A DNA stretch of 64,000 nt, taken from the NCBI GenBank assembly GCA_963277665.1, contig OY728120.1, positions 938,605,195-938,669,194 on the forward strand, read 5' to 3'. Within the stretch, counting starts at the first letter, position 1. Each line of letters begins with the position of its first letter. The position numbers and the translations under genes are program-made. Under the pieces are notes generated by a model. The model was not told the DNA's origin, made no database searches, and saw only the letters and a list, made by a program, of their open reading frames with translations. Shown in pieces: positions 24,991 to 37,289 of the stretch. This DNA comes from Viscum album. Lineage: Eukaryota > Streptophyta > Magnoliopsida > Santalales > Viscaceae.

Positions 24991-26609
24991 TTATATATAT
25001 ATATATCTGTGTGTGTGTGTATTTTTATGTATATATGAAAAATTGAAATTTTATTTATAATATAATTATGATTTTTTAATTAGAAATTGTAACATGCCTT
25101 CATTCTATGATTATCAAAAAAATGGGAATGTTATTCAAGAAAACGTACGGCCTACCATATCCAAGATTATAGTGCCGGTTCATTTTTCTGAAGCAGCATT
25201 TATTATTTGATTTTAAAATTATATTTTTTGAATAAATATGGTTATTATTTCATGATTCTTATTCTAGAGATTTTGTTTAATGACCCCTTTTACCATAGTC
25301 GACTTACTAAAGTTTTTTTAACACATTAATGTAATTTAGATAAAACACTCGACATCAACATAGTTGTTTACGAAGTTTTATAAAAAATATTATAATTTAA
25401 TTAAATGTAAAATTTAGTTTTAAAAGGGTTCAGAATAAACTAAATAATTAACATAAGTTTATTATTTAGTATTATAAAGACACATGTCACAATTCGAACA
25501 AAAGGTACGGGATTTCATCTCAATATAATTTTATTGATGCATATTTTAATGTTATATACCTAATTTCTTTTCTGTGGTTATATAATTTTCATTGAAATTT
25601 AATTTAATGAATATATTTATTCTTATTATATTATAATTTTTATTTAATGTTATTACTTAATGGGTATTATTATTTAAATGTTTCAAATATTCTTGGTACA
25701 ATCTGTAATTTTTAAATATTATTTTAATCAATAATGTTTTAATGAAATTTCAAAGGAATTCCCATTAATCAATGTCAATAACCCTTTGGGTTAATTATCC
25801 TTTAATAAGTAATTATTGATAAATATATATTATTATTTTTAAATGATTATTTTATCATAATGAATAATGTTTATTAATATTATCGAATATTCAATATATA
25901 AGGAAATGCTTTGGACATGAAAGAAAAAGGATAGTGACTGGTTAATATAAGCCCCATGTTTCATTAGTAGTCTCATGAGAAGTTATTATTTAGATAAAAA
26001 ACCCTTTTATTTTCTTTCCAAGAAGAATATATTGGTTTCTACACATTTATATAAACCATATAATAAAATTTCTTGTTTTTAGTGGTCTATGTTCCATATA
26101 CATTATGTATAATAATTAAGTATTTCCATAATTTTAGCGATTGATATCTAGAGTATTTTCACTTCGAAAAAATATATGGATTCATTTAAATATATATTTA
26201 TTGATTAAGTGGAATGTGTTTCAGTTATCTACCCTTCCATATTGATTATTCCATATCGAGTAGTTTGAATGGAAAGTGTGTTCAGTTATTTTCCTTTCCA
26301 TATTGATTATTTTTATTGATTCCTGATTACTTCTGTTTTACTCACCCTTACTTGGAAATTGATATCACCCATATTATATTTCTTTTCCAAAGTTTAGGAA
26401 GAGGATTCCTTGAATGATTTTTAATGATAATAAAATTTTACATATGTTATGAAATATTTTCAATCCCCAATGTAAAATGGATTCATGTTGGTAATCTTGT
26501 TTTCTAAAGTTATTAAATTGTTTGTTTCATCATGGTTTGATTCTTTTTAATCATGAAAATGTAATAAATTAATGCACCAGCATCGATATTTTGGGGTTAG
26601 AGTATTACA

Positions 26610-27540
26610 TTCCACTCTTAAATAACATTATTTCTTACAATACTTGTTAGGGAAGTATTTGATTTAAGATAAAATATCCACTAGTTCATATTCCCTTCTC
26701 ATATACTCTATTAAAAGAAACCATAATGTCTGGTGTTGTTTCAATTTATGGAAATTTATTTTATAAGTAAGGGTTTATATTTTTGGTTTTGGATTAAGGT
26801 TGGTGGAAGGATATATTTTTCTTTGGTAGTTTTGAATTCACTTTGGCATCAATATTGGGGTTGGTATCATCACATTCTCCCCATTATGTGGGTAATTTTC
26901 ATGGCTTGATAGTTGGTTTTCAAAATAAATCCTTTATAAGGATTTGAAATTATTTGTAAATATGGTCTGATATATTATGATATGTGGTTATTTTTTGTGA
27001 ATTTGAAGAAAAAATATCTTTTTTTGTATATGATTATTTTAAAAAAAACAAGGATTTAGGGTAATGATAATTAGATGATGGATTTTTTATTTAATTAATA
27101 ATGTATAAACTTTGGTGATGTATCTAATTGTTTTTATTTCCTATATTCATGGATATGGATTTGCGGTGATGGGTTAGTTATGGTTTATGAATCAAATTTA
27201 ACTATAGAGTCTAATGAAATGATTTTTTGTTGAACAAGGATTCATTTAAGGATACTGCTTTTGTGATGGGTATTTTTAACAAGGCATGGGTGGGATTGGG
27301 TTAGAGTCAACAAAATGTTTTTGGAATCAATATGGAGTTTCCTCGAGATAAATGTGGATAGGTTTCAGAGATTTGGTTGACATGGAATTTATAGACTTAT
27401 AATATATTTAACATGTTTTTTATAAAATTACTATTATATTGACTATGGTCAATATATGTGTATATAATTATATCAACTATCATGGATAAATAATTTTTTA
27501 ATATTGATACATTAGTTACATTGATTTCATGTAAATACCA
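26610..27540. other. Unassigned, with a possible minus-strand LTR start at 26874
   Basis: At 26848-26885 the minus strand reads ATAATGGGGAGAA, then TGTGATGATACCAACCCC, which looks like a polypurine tract followed by an LTR start. A related sequence (TTTTGGGGTTAGAGTATTACA) marks the end of G at 26609. The rest is G/T-rich and unrecognised up to the insertion point of element B. Confidence 0.35.
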
Positions 27541-30500
27541 TGACCCTAGTCGCCAGGAGATAGTGCCTTACATTATTACATTGGTACTAAGTACAAGCGA
27601 TCACATCCCAAAGGATTAAATATTTGAGAATCTTTAGAAAACTAGCTAAAACAAAATTTTTTGATAAAAACATTAAATGAAAAACAACATATTAACACTA
27701 TTATATATAACCTTAATATCTTAGGTTGACCATTCAAGTAAATCCAATATAAATCTTGAAAATTTGGGAAAAAATAAAACATACGAATTGGGAAATCTCA
27801 AATGACCAGTAAGAGTAAGAATATAGAGGAAGCTATTACAAGCATTAATAATAATACAAGGTTAATAACTAGAAACATATTTCATTAAAACTTTAGATTT
27901 TTCCTAATATGGAATGAATAAAAGATGATCATATAACACTGTATAAATAATCATATGAAAATGATATTTAACTATAGAAATTATATAATTTGAATATCCA
28001 CATGGATTATAAATAACTAATCTCATAACTAGGGAATGTATAATCATGGACTTCATAAACTTACCATCAAAGAATTGGCCAAAAAGTCTATATAAATGGG
28101 TAAGCCTCAGTCAAACCCAGGTCTAGTTTTCCTCATAAGACCTATCGATGCATAAAATCTCTATAGTGGGCCCAACCCAGCACTTACTAAGTCTATTACA
28201 TTAATCATATTAATTCATTGAACCATAATCACCATATACATTCATATCAAATCTATCATATATAATCCCCAATCAGTAAACATAATCGTAAACAATCAAT
28301 TGTGATATGGTCATTTATATCATAATAGTACATCCCCTATCAAAATGATCATAAAACATTCAATACAATATTATATATTGTATCATAAGATATCAAACCT
28401 AATTAATCATATAACAAAACATAAGTAGTAGTTATAGATGAAGAATCTCTATCAAACCAATTAAAATTTTCTTGAGAGAAATACCCTTATACTTTGAAAA
28501 GAATTGTTATTTTCATAAATTCATTGTATTTTTCATAAAATGAGATTGGAAAAAATTATATCACTAGAAATAAAAGGAAATAAAAAATAAATACAGTTTT
28601 ATGAATATTAAGGGAACTTCCACACCACAATTTGGAATGAAATATGTACAACCCAATGAAACGGGGTTATGTTCGATAATCCTTTTACCACTTTGCAAAG
28701 AGGTGAACCATATGCCCCATTTAATTATTGATCATAAAATGAAACATTTAATACCCTAAATATAAATATATTCATTATAAAATATATTAGGGGAAGTATG
28801 AATACACTACATAGAAGAAATAATTGTTTAATAAGGCATATCTCACAGAAATAAACGTGAGATGGGAAACTCATACCTTATGTTTGAAATCATTATGCAC
28901 AAGTACTCAATTTCCTAGATAATCACATTTTACTAATTAATTTCATAATTCATAAACTCTAAAACATATATTTTATTAATTATAATTTAATTAGGATTAT
29001 TTATGGAGATTTAGATTTGTTATAATATTTACATTTTTTGTTAGGACAGTGTTCATTTCATTGTTTTATGGTTAGTTCCCTTTAGTATAAATATGGAAGT
29101 CATTTTCCAATGGGAATAACATATCTAGAAATAAAATAATTTAGTATTGAAGAAATTCCATAATTTTATATGGTCCCATATATCATTTTGTTATAATTAA
29201 CGAGGATGATTAATTATATAAAATATTTCTGAAAATGATTATTTTATTTTGGCGGTTTTGATGACCATCAAAAATTAGTATCGTTTTATTTAATAATATG
29301 TTTATATAATGGTTATAGACCATTTAATAAGTTTCAATAAACATATTATAATCTATTTTAACCATGAAAATGGTTTATTGACCAGATTATAAGACATTAA
29401 TGGAAAACAAAAACTCATTCTCCCGAAAGGTGTTGAATCGACACCTCACAGGTGATGTATTAAATTTTAGAATAAAAATAAAAGAGAAGTTATTTGATGT
29501 TGTATGCTCCATTAATATAGTTACATTATCATATATATATATGATACTAGAGTCAATATACTATTTTTTATAGGGTATATTATTTAAATATAAGAATCGA
29601 AAAGAAACTAAATGTGAAAGAGGGAGGCTTTTACCTCTTCACGGTTGTCTCCTTGAGAACATTCTTAAAGAACTTGGAAATGGTATTTTGGTGAGACCAG
29701 AAATACTATAAAACTAGGAAGTGGTTTTGGAGAGTATTTTGGTATAATAATATCAACATTCTTATCTTAGGATTTATGATTAGATGTGGTGGTGAGGGGT
29801 GGTATTTATATGGTAAAAGTGAGGGGTTTTTTGATTATTCTATTCATTGGTATATTATTTCTACTCAAGACTATCAATAGTATTGATTATTGTGACTAAA
29901 TAAAGTAACTATAGAATTATATTTCTGAATAATGTGTTCTAACCTCATCCATGCATCGTCCATGACTCAATAATTTATCAATTTAATTGTAATGTTAAAT
30001 ACTCTAAATTATAGTATTTAAATATTGACAAAACAAATTAGCTATTTTAGAAAAATACCAAAAAACTGCCCTACCCATTTTTTGATGCATAGATTCCAAA
30101 ATGAAATCCATTTTATTAAAAAAATTATAAATATGAGAAATATAATTTTTAAATAAAATCATCAATTAATAAAAAAAATATCTATTTAAATATTATAACC
30201 AATTTAGAAAAAAATTGAAAAATTAATTATTATCTCATAAAATTATATGATAATTTTAATGAATAAAAATTTTAATTTATGAATCTATTTAACGAGAATA
30301 AATTTTAAATTAAATCATTATATTGATCATAAACTAAAAAATAAACATTTATATTTCAATAAAACAGCAACCCTTAATTTGACATTTTTTTAAAAAAAAT
30401 TACTTATTTTATGACATTAATATATATAATTTTAATTTATGAGAAACATAAATTTTATTTATACATTAATATTTGAGATTATTATTTTAACTACCATATT

Positions 30501-30652
30501 ATTATTCATATTGGTCACATTACTATTCCAACAGTCGTGTTAATATTTAATAGTATATAACTATTCATTTATGCTCGATGTTGAATGCAACATATGAAAT
30601 TAGATAATTTTATTTAAGAAGATACATACCGTAAAAATATCGGGGTGTCACA
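27541..30652 (-). repeat. 3' LTR of element B (uninterrupted copy)
   Basis: It runs from TG to CA in either reading and is 3112 bp long. It lacks the CACTA and SINE insertions, so it serves as the empty-site reference. It keeps a TATA box at 29801-29810. Shared blocks with the right LTR include AATACCCTTATACTTTGAAA near 28480 and the ATCTCACAGAAATAAACGTG block near 28845. Confidence 0.85.
29801..29810 (-). promoter_or_regulatory. TATA box of 3' LTR B
   Basis: The minus strand reads CATATAAATACCACCCCTC, about 850 bp inside the LTR start. In the other LTR the matching site (near 44198-44210) reads GGTGGTGTTTGCTGG on the plus strand, so the TATA box is lost there. Confidence 0.6.
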
Positions 30653-30664
30653 TTTTCCCATAAT
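30653..30664 (-). promoter_or_regulatory. Polypurine-like tract of element B
   Basis: The minus strand reads TTATGGGAAAA directly before the LTR start TGTGACACCCCG. It is in the same position as the tract in A. Confidence 0.55.
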
Positions 30665-31759
30665 TCAATAAATTTTGTCCTCTCAATTTAATACTTTTTA
30701 TGGTAATCATGGAGTTGGAATTTTACAATACCCTTTTGAAAATCCAACATCATAAAAAGTTTTAGTAAAACATCATATTAAATAGAGGTAATGGACAATG
30801 TGATAGTCCCTAAAAAACAAGGTTTCTCTATAGCAGAACATTAGTGGGAACAAAAAATATGTGAATAGAAAATAAATATAACTATCATGTTCTGATGGAG
30901 AGTGATAGAGAATATGTTCCATATTAATCCTACCATCACGAGAAAATAAATTTTTGATTGGTTAAAAGACCATGTATTTTCTAGTAAGAAAAGTAAACAT
31001 ATAATATGTTTGTTCAAAAATCATTTTACTAGAGTTGGGGGCTTATTTTACTATATAAATAAGCACATGAAAAAATAAAAGATTTATTTCTCAGTCACAA
31101 TTATAATCTCACCCATTGGTTTTGTTTCAATATATTTAAACATCTTTTTATACACTATAAGATGGATATTAAAGGAGAATGTTTCACACCTCAAACAATT
31201 TTAATTAATCATATAGTCTTTAATTCATTCCTTTTGGATTTAAATATTTACTGAAACCCAAGATGATAGTATCTGTTATCAATAAATAATAATTTCATAA
31301 TATTAACTTAATCCATTCCACAAGTAGTTAATCTTAATACTAATCCAAAATATGTCAGTCCAAATTCAACAACCAAAATTTAGAAGGAAGGTCACTAAAT
31401 TTCAAATATCAGCAAACCATTAGATTCCCCAAAGAACATAATGTAACTCATAATTTCACATACATAATATATGAATACCTGGATCATATTAAAACCCTAA
31501 TTAAAACATATATTCCTTAAAATACATAATGAATATGTAATGTATTAGAATATTTATATAACTCATGGTTCTTATAATAATATTATCATAATATATTAGT
31601 GAATTAAAAAAATAATAGTTTAATTTTTCCACATTGATTGTAGTAACAAAATAATATTGGCCTTGATCCATTTTTTACTCTGACCTATATTCCATTGAAT
31701 ATTGCAAAATTCTATTTCATAGTTCTCCATATCATTATCATTAAATAATTGGATAGATA
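30665..31759. other. Non-coding 3' interior of element B
   Basis: I see no protease, RT, RNase H or integrase motif between the gag zinc knuckle and the polypurine tract. The stretch is about 1.1 kb, far too short for pol, so pol has been deleted or was never present. Confidence 0.5.
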
Positions 31760-32720
31760 CTTTTTTCCATCACAATCATGAGCATGGTTTCCTTTTTATC
31801 CACACTTGTAGAAACTCCTAGTCCACTTAAGAAAGTACCTGGGTGTTTCAATCAACAATTATCACAGGTGGGAAAATCCATCTTTCCCTTAATCTCTTTA
31901 TCCAATATTTTCTATATCATCAAATCCTTATCTTTATTTCTTTATAATTAAAAAAATATAAATAATTTATCTCTCTTTTGATAGATGATATTATATCATT
32001 ATACGATGCGAAAGATTAGTAGACTTGTTCCCTTCAATGAATTTTCTTAATCCCATTAATGAAATAGTCAGTCTTACTCTGTGGGTTATTTATGAAGATT
32101 TTGATAATACATAATAACATTGTAATGTTGGATTTATAAATAAAAATGTTCTCATGCTCATTCTTTCTTAGACTCACGAATTTTCTCCCCATGTCCACTC
32201 ATTGTTCATGAGGGAAATATTTTCCCCAAAATAATTCATTAAATTCCTTCCATTTTATATTTCCAATTTCATCCTCCTCTTGTGTGTATTGAATTAATGG
32301 CCAAAAATGATCCACATCTCCTGAGATATTATAAATAGATATGATACCCTTATATATTTAATTACTTCCCAAAACAAGAAATATCTTCTCGAAGGAACTT
32401 ATCTATTTCTTGGATACAAATGGGTTTGAAGTCTAATTGAATAATTGAGGGTTTTCTCTATTAAATTAGTCTAACATTGTTTCATCCCATTGGGGATCAG
32501 GATTCACCATGAGGGTAAGGTTATCACTCCTAACCAGAGTCAGTTGTCCTTGTATAGTTATAATTTCTCAAACTCCAGCTATACTGTTAACTCCAATATC
32601 ATTATCTTTCATAGGAGGTAATTCCCTAAATGTATTATGTGTGTTGATACAGTTTCCATTCCTTCCACTAGGTTCCATTTCTAAAAATTGTAACACAATA
32701 GATTTCATCTTAACATTATG
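31760..32720 (-). pseudogene. Retrotransposon gag of element B, decayed
   Basis: The minus strand at 32256-32213 gives KWKEFNELFWGKYFP, followed by a short stretch and KFVSLRKNEHE. This is the WxxFxxxFxxxYFPxxxR...FxxLxQG core of plant gypsy gag. About 350 bp further (31872-31772) a zinc-knuckle region follows: CDNC, a stop, LKHPG, then after a frameshift FYKCG, a stop, KGNHAHDC. This fits the paired C..C..KHPG.C / CYKCGxxGHxxxDC arrangement of gypsy gag C-termini, with the first Cys of the second knuckle changed to Phe. Stops and at least one frameshift make it a pseudogene. No protease or RT follows before the polypurine tract 1.1 kb away. Confidence 0.75.
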
Positions 32721-32899
32721 AAACATAATGTATAATCTAAAACTATTGAAACAGTTAACATAAATTGAAAATTTTTGTACAACTAATCTCTAAATAATAA
32801 TCTTTATTTCATTATGAATATTCTCAGAGTCAGTTATAGGGCTTTATTTACCGAATATATGTTTTTATAAATCTAGTTAAAAAAAATTCTACTAAAAAA

Positions 32900-32918
32900 T
32901 ATCTAATACCAACTATAA
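32900..32918 (-). promoter_or_regulatory. Primer-binding site of element B
   Basis: The minus strand reads TTATAGTTGGTATTAGATAT straight after the LTR end GGGTCA. The core TGGTATTAGA matches the initiator-Met PBS TGGTATCAGA with one change. Confidence 0.65.
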
Positions 32919-33339
32919 TGACCCAGACCCCAATAGTCCAGATCCAGTTCCTTGCTTTATTATATTGGTACCATGTATAAAAGATTTCATCCCAGAGGAC
33001 TAAATAGTTTAGAATCTGTGTAAGATAGATATAAATAGAACAGTGACATTATAACATGAAATAAAAAACAACATTATAGCTCCATTTTAGACACCACTAT
33101 TCTCCTAGATTTTCCATGGATGCTAATCATAATAAACATCAGGCATCCTAGGGAAAAACTAAAACATAAGAAAGGGGTTAGATCAAATCTTTAGTAAGGG
33201 TAAGAATACAATAGAAGATATCAAAAACAGAAAAAAAATGAAAGGTGAATAACAAAATAAAAATTCCATTAAAACATACAGTAGTGATGAAAAAAAAATT
33301 CTTGTCATTTTTTAAATCAGTTTTTAGTCGAAGTTACTA

Positions 33340-33690
33340 ACTATGATTCTATAAATATTGTTTTTTTCATCGGTTATAAAAGAATCAATGTTGTAAATCT
33401 ATAGTGAAACCTATTTTTATGTACGAAATTTAATAAATTAGGTGGAATATAGTTTATTATGATGGCTATTAAATAAATGATGTTAAAAAATTGTTCTAGA
33501 TGTAGTGTTTTTACATCATTTATTAAATAACCGACGTAAAAATTCACAATTCAAAATCATTTTTTATGTCGTCCATTTAATAACTGACATAAAAAATTAT
33601 ACCACGTCAGTTTTTAGATAACCGATGTGGAAAACCATTATAATAATCATATTTTTTATCAGTTATAAAATAACCTATGTAATTTTTTTT
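33340..33690. repeat. Left subterminal repeat array of CACTA 1
   Basis: About five degenerate palindromic units with TTTATAACTGACATAAAAA / ATTAAATAACCGACGTAAA / TTAGATAACCGATGTGG are the presumed transposase-binding sites. The consensus is ACATCGGTTAT-(A/T)n-ATAACCGATGT. Confidence 0.75.
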
Positions 33691-35199
33691 TTTGAATAAT
33701 CATGAAACCATTCCTTGGTACTGCCGAAGTAGACCAGAAACAAGCACAACCGACCAAAACTATACCCAAAAAACAAGCTAAACTAGACTGAAACAAGAAG
33801 AACTAGCAGAAATATTAAACATTCACATTTATAACATTTAAAACATATAATATCAACTAAAAACAAACCTAAATACAACCCAAAAACTACCAAATACGCA
33901 TTTACAATTAAGAAATTTATAATTACATTGTACACTACAAAAAAAATTAAATCCAATCAAACATCTAAAATAATTTTACAATTCCACTTGTAAGTGTTTG
34001 ACCTCTTGAGCACTATTTGCTTTAGGGTCATCAAATAGTTTCAAATTAAAACTAAAGTAGGTAACAAGTATAATGAATAAATCAAAATAAATATTATGGA
34101 ATAGTTTATTAGGAAATCTAACCTATTACAACATAAAAATAGATCCAGTTGTAATTATTTCATACATAAATATTAATATATAGTATTAGCATTAGATGAA
34201 ACATTGTTGTTTATGAAATTTATGTTTAATTTATTTGGTCAATTAAAAATATCATTTTTATGTAATACATCCAAAATGTAGAAATTATAAATGGGTATTT
34301 ACCTTTACTTGTACATATTTAATCTTGGAACTCTTTTTCTTTGTGGTTTATCAAAAATAGGCACATCCCCTATTAGAAAATAATATGGATGAGATAATAA
34401 ATTTAAAATTTATTATAATATAAACAACTATTTTGAAATTGAATCCTACTTTTCCAACATATTATTAAATTTTTTTCACACATCGGTATAGAGAGAGAAT
34501 ATCCAATAGTGTGATTTATCCGATTTAAAAAAAACCTAATATCCAATGGTCTATAATATAGAATAAAAATTAAGGATATTGGTTTTTATGTTAAATTATA
34601 AATAAAAATTGGTGATATATTTGATTTATACCTCTCACAAAAAGGTATTAAACAACATTGCGTGATTATATTATGTTCAAATATTTTATTAATATAAATT
34701 GCACTATGTTCCTCATCCAATGCATGAGCTTTACGGGAAAGAAATTGTGTGTCTATGAATATATATACATATATCTGATCATTCTTCACACTATTTTTTT
34801 AATGATACCTAATACATAATAGACATAAGTATATATTTTATTTAAATCTAATGTATGGAAAGAATTGTGTTAAGACCTACATGGAAAAACAATTCACCAT
34901 GTTGATGCCCACCTTATCTCAAAAAATAATCTCCATGATATCATTATTCATAATCCTGACATCCATAGATGGTCTAAAAACATGAGCTTCCATTTGGAAC
35001 ATATAATAAGACACTAACAAATTTTAATATCTTGACAATCGGTCAGGACTGCTAGAATCTGTATCTAATTTCATAGCCATTTTTCTTTGTTGTTTCCTAT
35101 ACAGTATTTATTTACCTTTAAAGTATTACTATAAATAAATATATAAATATATTAACTTTCAAATGTTAAAACAAATTTAATGCAAAATTGAATAAAATA
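33691..35199. other. CACTA 1 left non-coding interior
   Basis: This lies between the left subterminal repeats and the TnpA-like gene. A G-rich stretch at about 35470-35640 (plus strand) belongs to the Pro-rich tail of the gene on the minus strand. The frame at 34586-34789 has no recognisable motif. Confidence 0.4.
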
Positions 35200-36824
35200 T
35201 ATAACATACACATACCTCTATGATAATGGGTCACACAAGTATGGCTGGACCAACTAGAAAGTGGATGATACTTTGTCCAATGGTCATCGCCTCATCTATA
35301 AGTAATTGTACTCGAGATGATATATCTATAAAAACTTTTATAGTTACCATGTTCTTCTCTACCTCTAACTGTTAATGATGAATTGTATTTCCTATATAAT
35401 ATATAATCCCACATCCAACTATATGATGGTGAGGATCATTAACATACAACTCACAATTAACAAAATGTTGTGGAGGAGGGGGGTGTAGGAGTCGAATAAA
35501 AATGGATTCTGTATGATGAGGTTGAGGATAAATAATGGGGTTGGGAAGTGGGGGAGTGGGAGTTGATAGTAGTGGTGTAGGATAAAAAAATGGGATCTGC
35601 AGGTGGAGGTGGAAGAGTGGGAGATGCAGTTAGAAATTATCTTTTCATGTCTACAAACATAGACTATACTGATGCTTTGATCTTTTCCTCCATCATAGCA
35701 TTATTATTATGAACTTCATCCTCCATAGATTTTATTTTTTTTAAATACTCTCGATGGATGAATTTTATGAACTAGGAAACACTTTTCTTAACAATAGAAC
35801 CACTGGGTATCCTCCTACATGGCCCAGGTTTTTGAGCTTTTCTAATATTGTATATAAAATATCTTTCCTTCTAGCAGCATGTGTGTTATTCTCCTCAAGA
35901 TAATACAATATTTATTAATTGAAAAAAATCACTGTTTTAAAGTATATAAAATTTTATAATTAAGTAAAATAACTAAAAAAATATCTTATAATCTTCTCAG
36001 CTATATTACCCAATTTTCCATAAGATATTCCCTCTTTTCCCATCTGATCCCTTTTAAATATTTATGTCTAGATAGAGGGGATAGAGGGGAAACATTTCTT
36101 GAGCATGAAGACTTTGGTATATATTTTTTTAATTTTTATGTGATCATTTTTTCTTCAAAAGAAGTATACCCTCCCCAAGATAAATATTGAGGGTATTCAT
36201 TTTTATATTGGATCTCTTGATGAGATATCATTGTCCACTATAAATTATGAAAAATAAATCATTAATATAATAAAAATTCAATCATATGTGATGATCGATT
36301 TGAAATACCACTATCTCCTATAATCCATCAATAAACATTTCTTCCTAACTCCTCTAGTATCAGGAATATCAAATGTCATATGATAAAGAAGAATAAAAAC
36401 ATATTATACTATAAACTTTTAAAGATTAGTAAAAAAAATAAAAAAAATAACATACCAAAATTGTCCCAAAAAACCGAGATAGTGTCACTTTTGTCACACT
36501 TTCCCAATAATTATATAAAATTATTACTTTGAATTTAACTTGTTTTGATACAATAATCTTAAAATAATTTTCATTTGTACCTGTAAGAATATCATTATCA
36601 TCAAACTCTATGGAAATACTCTGGTCTTGGCTTTGGGAAAGTTAGAGTTTTTGTAAATGTGTGCTACTACGTTTACCATCTCTTGAACTCTTCTTTGTCA
36701 TTGTGTGAGTACATGAAGATGATTGGGGAACATAAAAATGATCAAGTGAATGCTTCTCCCTAGACATATGACTTTGATACTCTTCTCAATAATTATGTGG
36801 TTGATCAACTGACTGATCTATCAT
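35200..36824 (-). pseudogene. TnpA-like second gene of CACTA 1 (Ptta/En/Spm type)
   Basis: An ATG at 36824 opens MIDQSVDQPHNY, then a stop, then EEYQSHMSREKHSLDHFYVP and a Ser/Thr/Lys-rich stretch, the usual N-terminus style of the plant Transposase_24/Ptta group. Further along (about 36240-36000) are decayed segments where this family has its central domain. Near 35750-35640 lies a charged, coiled-coil-like MEEK/EDEV stretch, and near 35620-35460 a Pro-rich tail (CCCAC repeats on the minus strand). In En/Spm this type of protein binds the subterminal repeats. A comparable block is found in CACTA 2 near 52100-53160. Exon structure cannot be set from the sequence alone. Confidence 0.6.
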
Positions 36825-37289
36825 AATCCTTAAAAATAAAAAATCAAACAATAGTTTACAAATATAAATATTCATAATATTACTATACTAATGTAAAAAA
36901 TAAAGAAAAAATAAACTAAGTTACTTAATAGTAAACATATTAAAAATGATAATAATGGTAATGCTTGGTAAATGGAAAACATGGTAAAGAGTGTAAAGTA
37001 ATTTTCATTCAAAAAAATCAATAATTACATAAATTATGTAATCCTAAACATGGTAAACTATTGTAAACATTGTAAACTAGGTAAAGTAATTATCATTCAT
37101 CAAAATCAATAAATATATATGTTACGTAATGGTAAACATGAGATTAAATACAAAACAAAACTAAAAAAACATTTCTTCTTGTTAGATTTATTTTTCATTT
37201 TAGTAATGAAAAAAATTACAATATCTCACATTTTATGAAATTAATAAATGTAAAAAATAAATAAAAATATGTTACATGTAATATTTGGA

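Larger units (their letters stand above)
22374..26609 (+). mobile_element. Solo LTR G (A family, plus strand)
   Basis: This is an inverted relative of LTR A. It starts TCTAACACCCC (expected TGTAACACCCC), has the conserved TATA box at 24182, then AGAGTTACTTGAAATAATCT (A: GATTACTTGAAGAAGATGTAAC on the minus strand), then three copies of the ~205-bp unit, and ends TATTACA. It lacks the ~38-bp minisatellite region, so it is shorter (4.24 kb). Flanks are TTCCT (22369-22373) and TTCCA (26610-26614), matching 4 of 5, as expected for a target duplication around a solo LTR. No PBS or PPT follows it. The exact right end is the less certain one. Confidence 0.65.
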
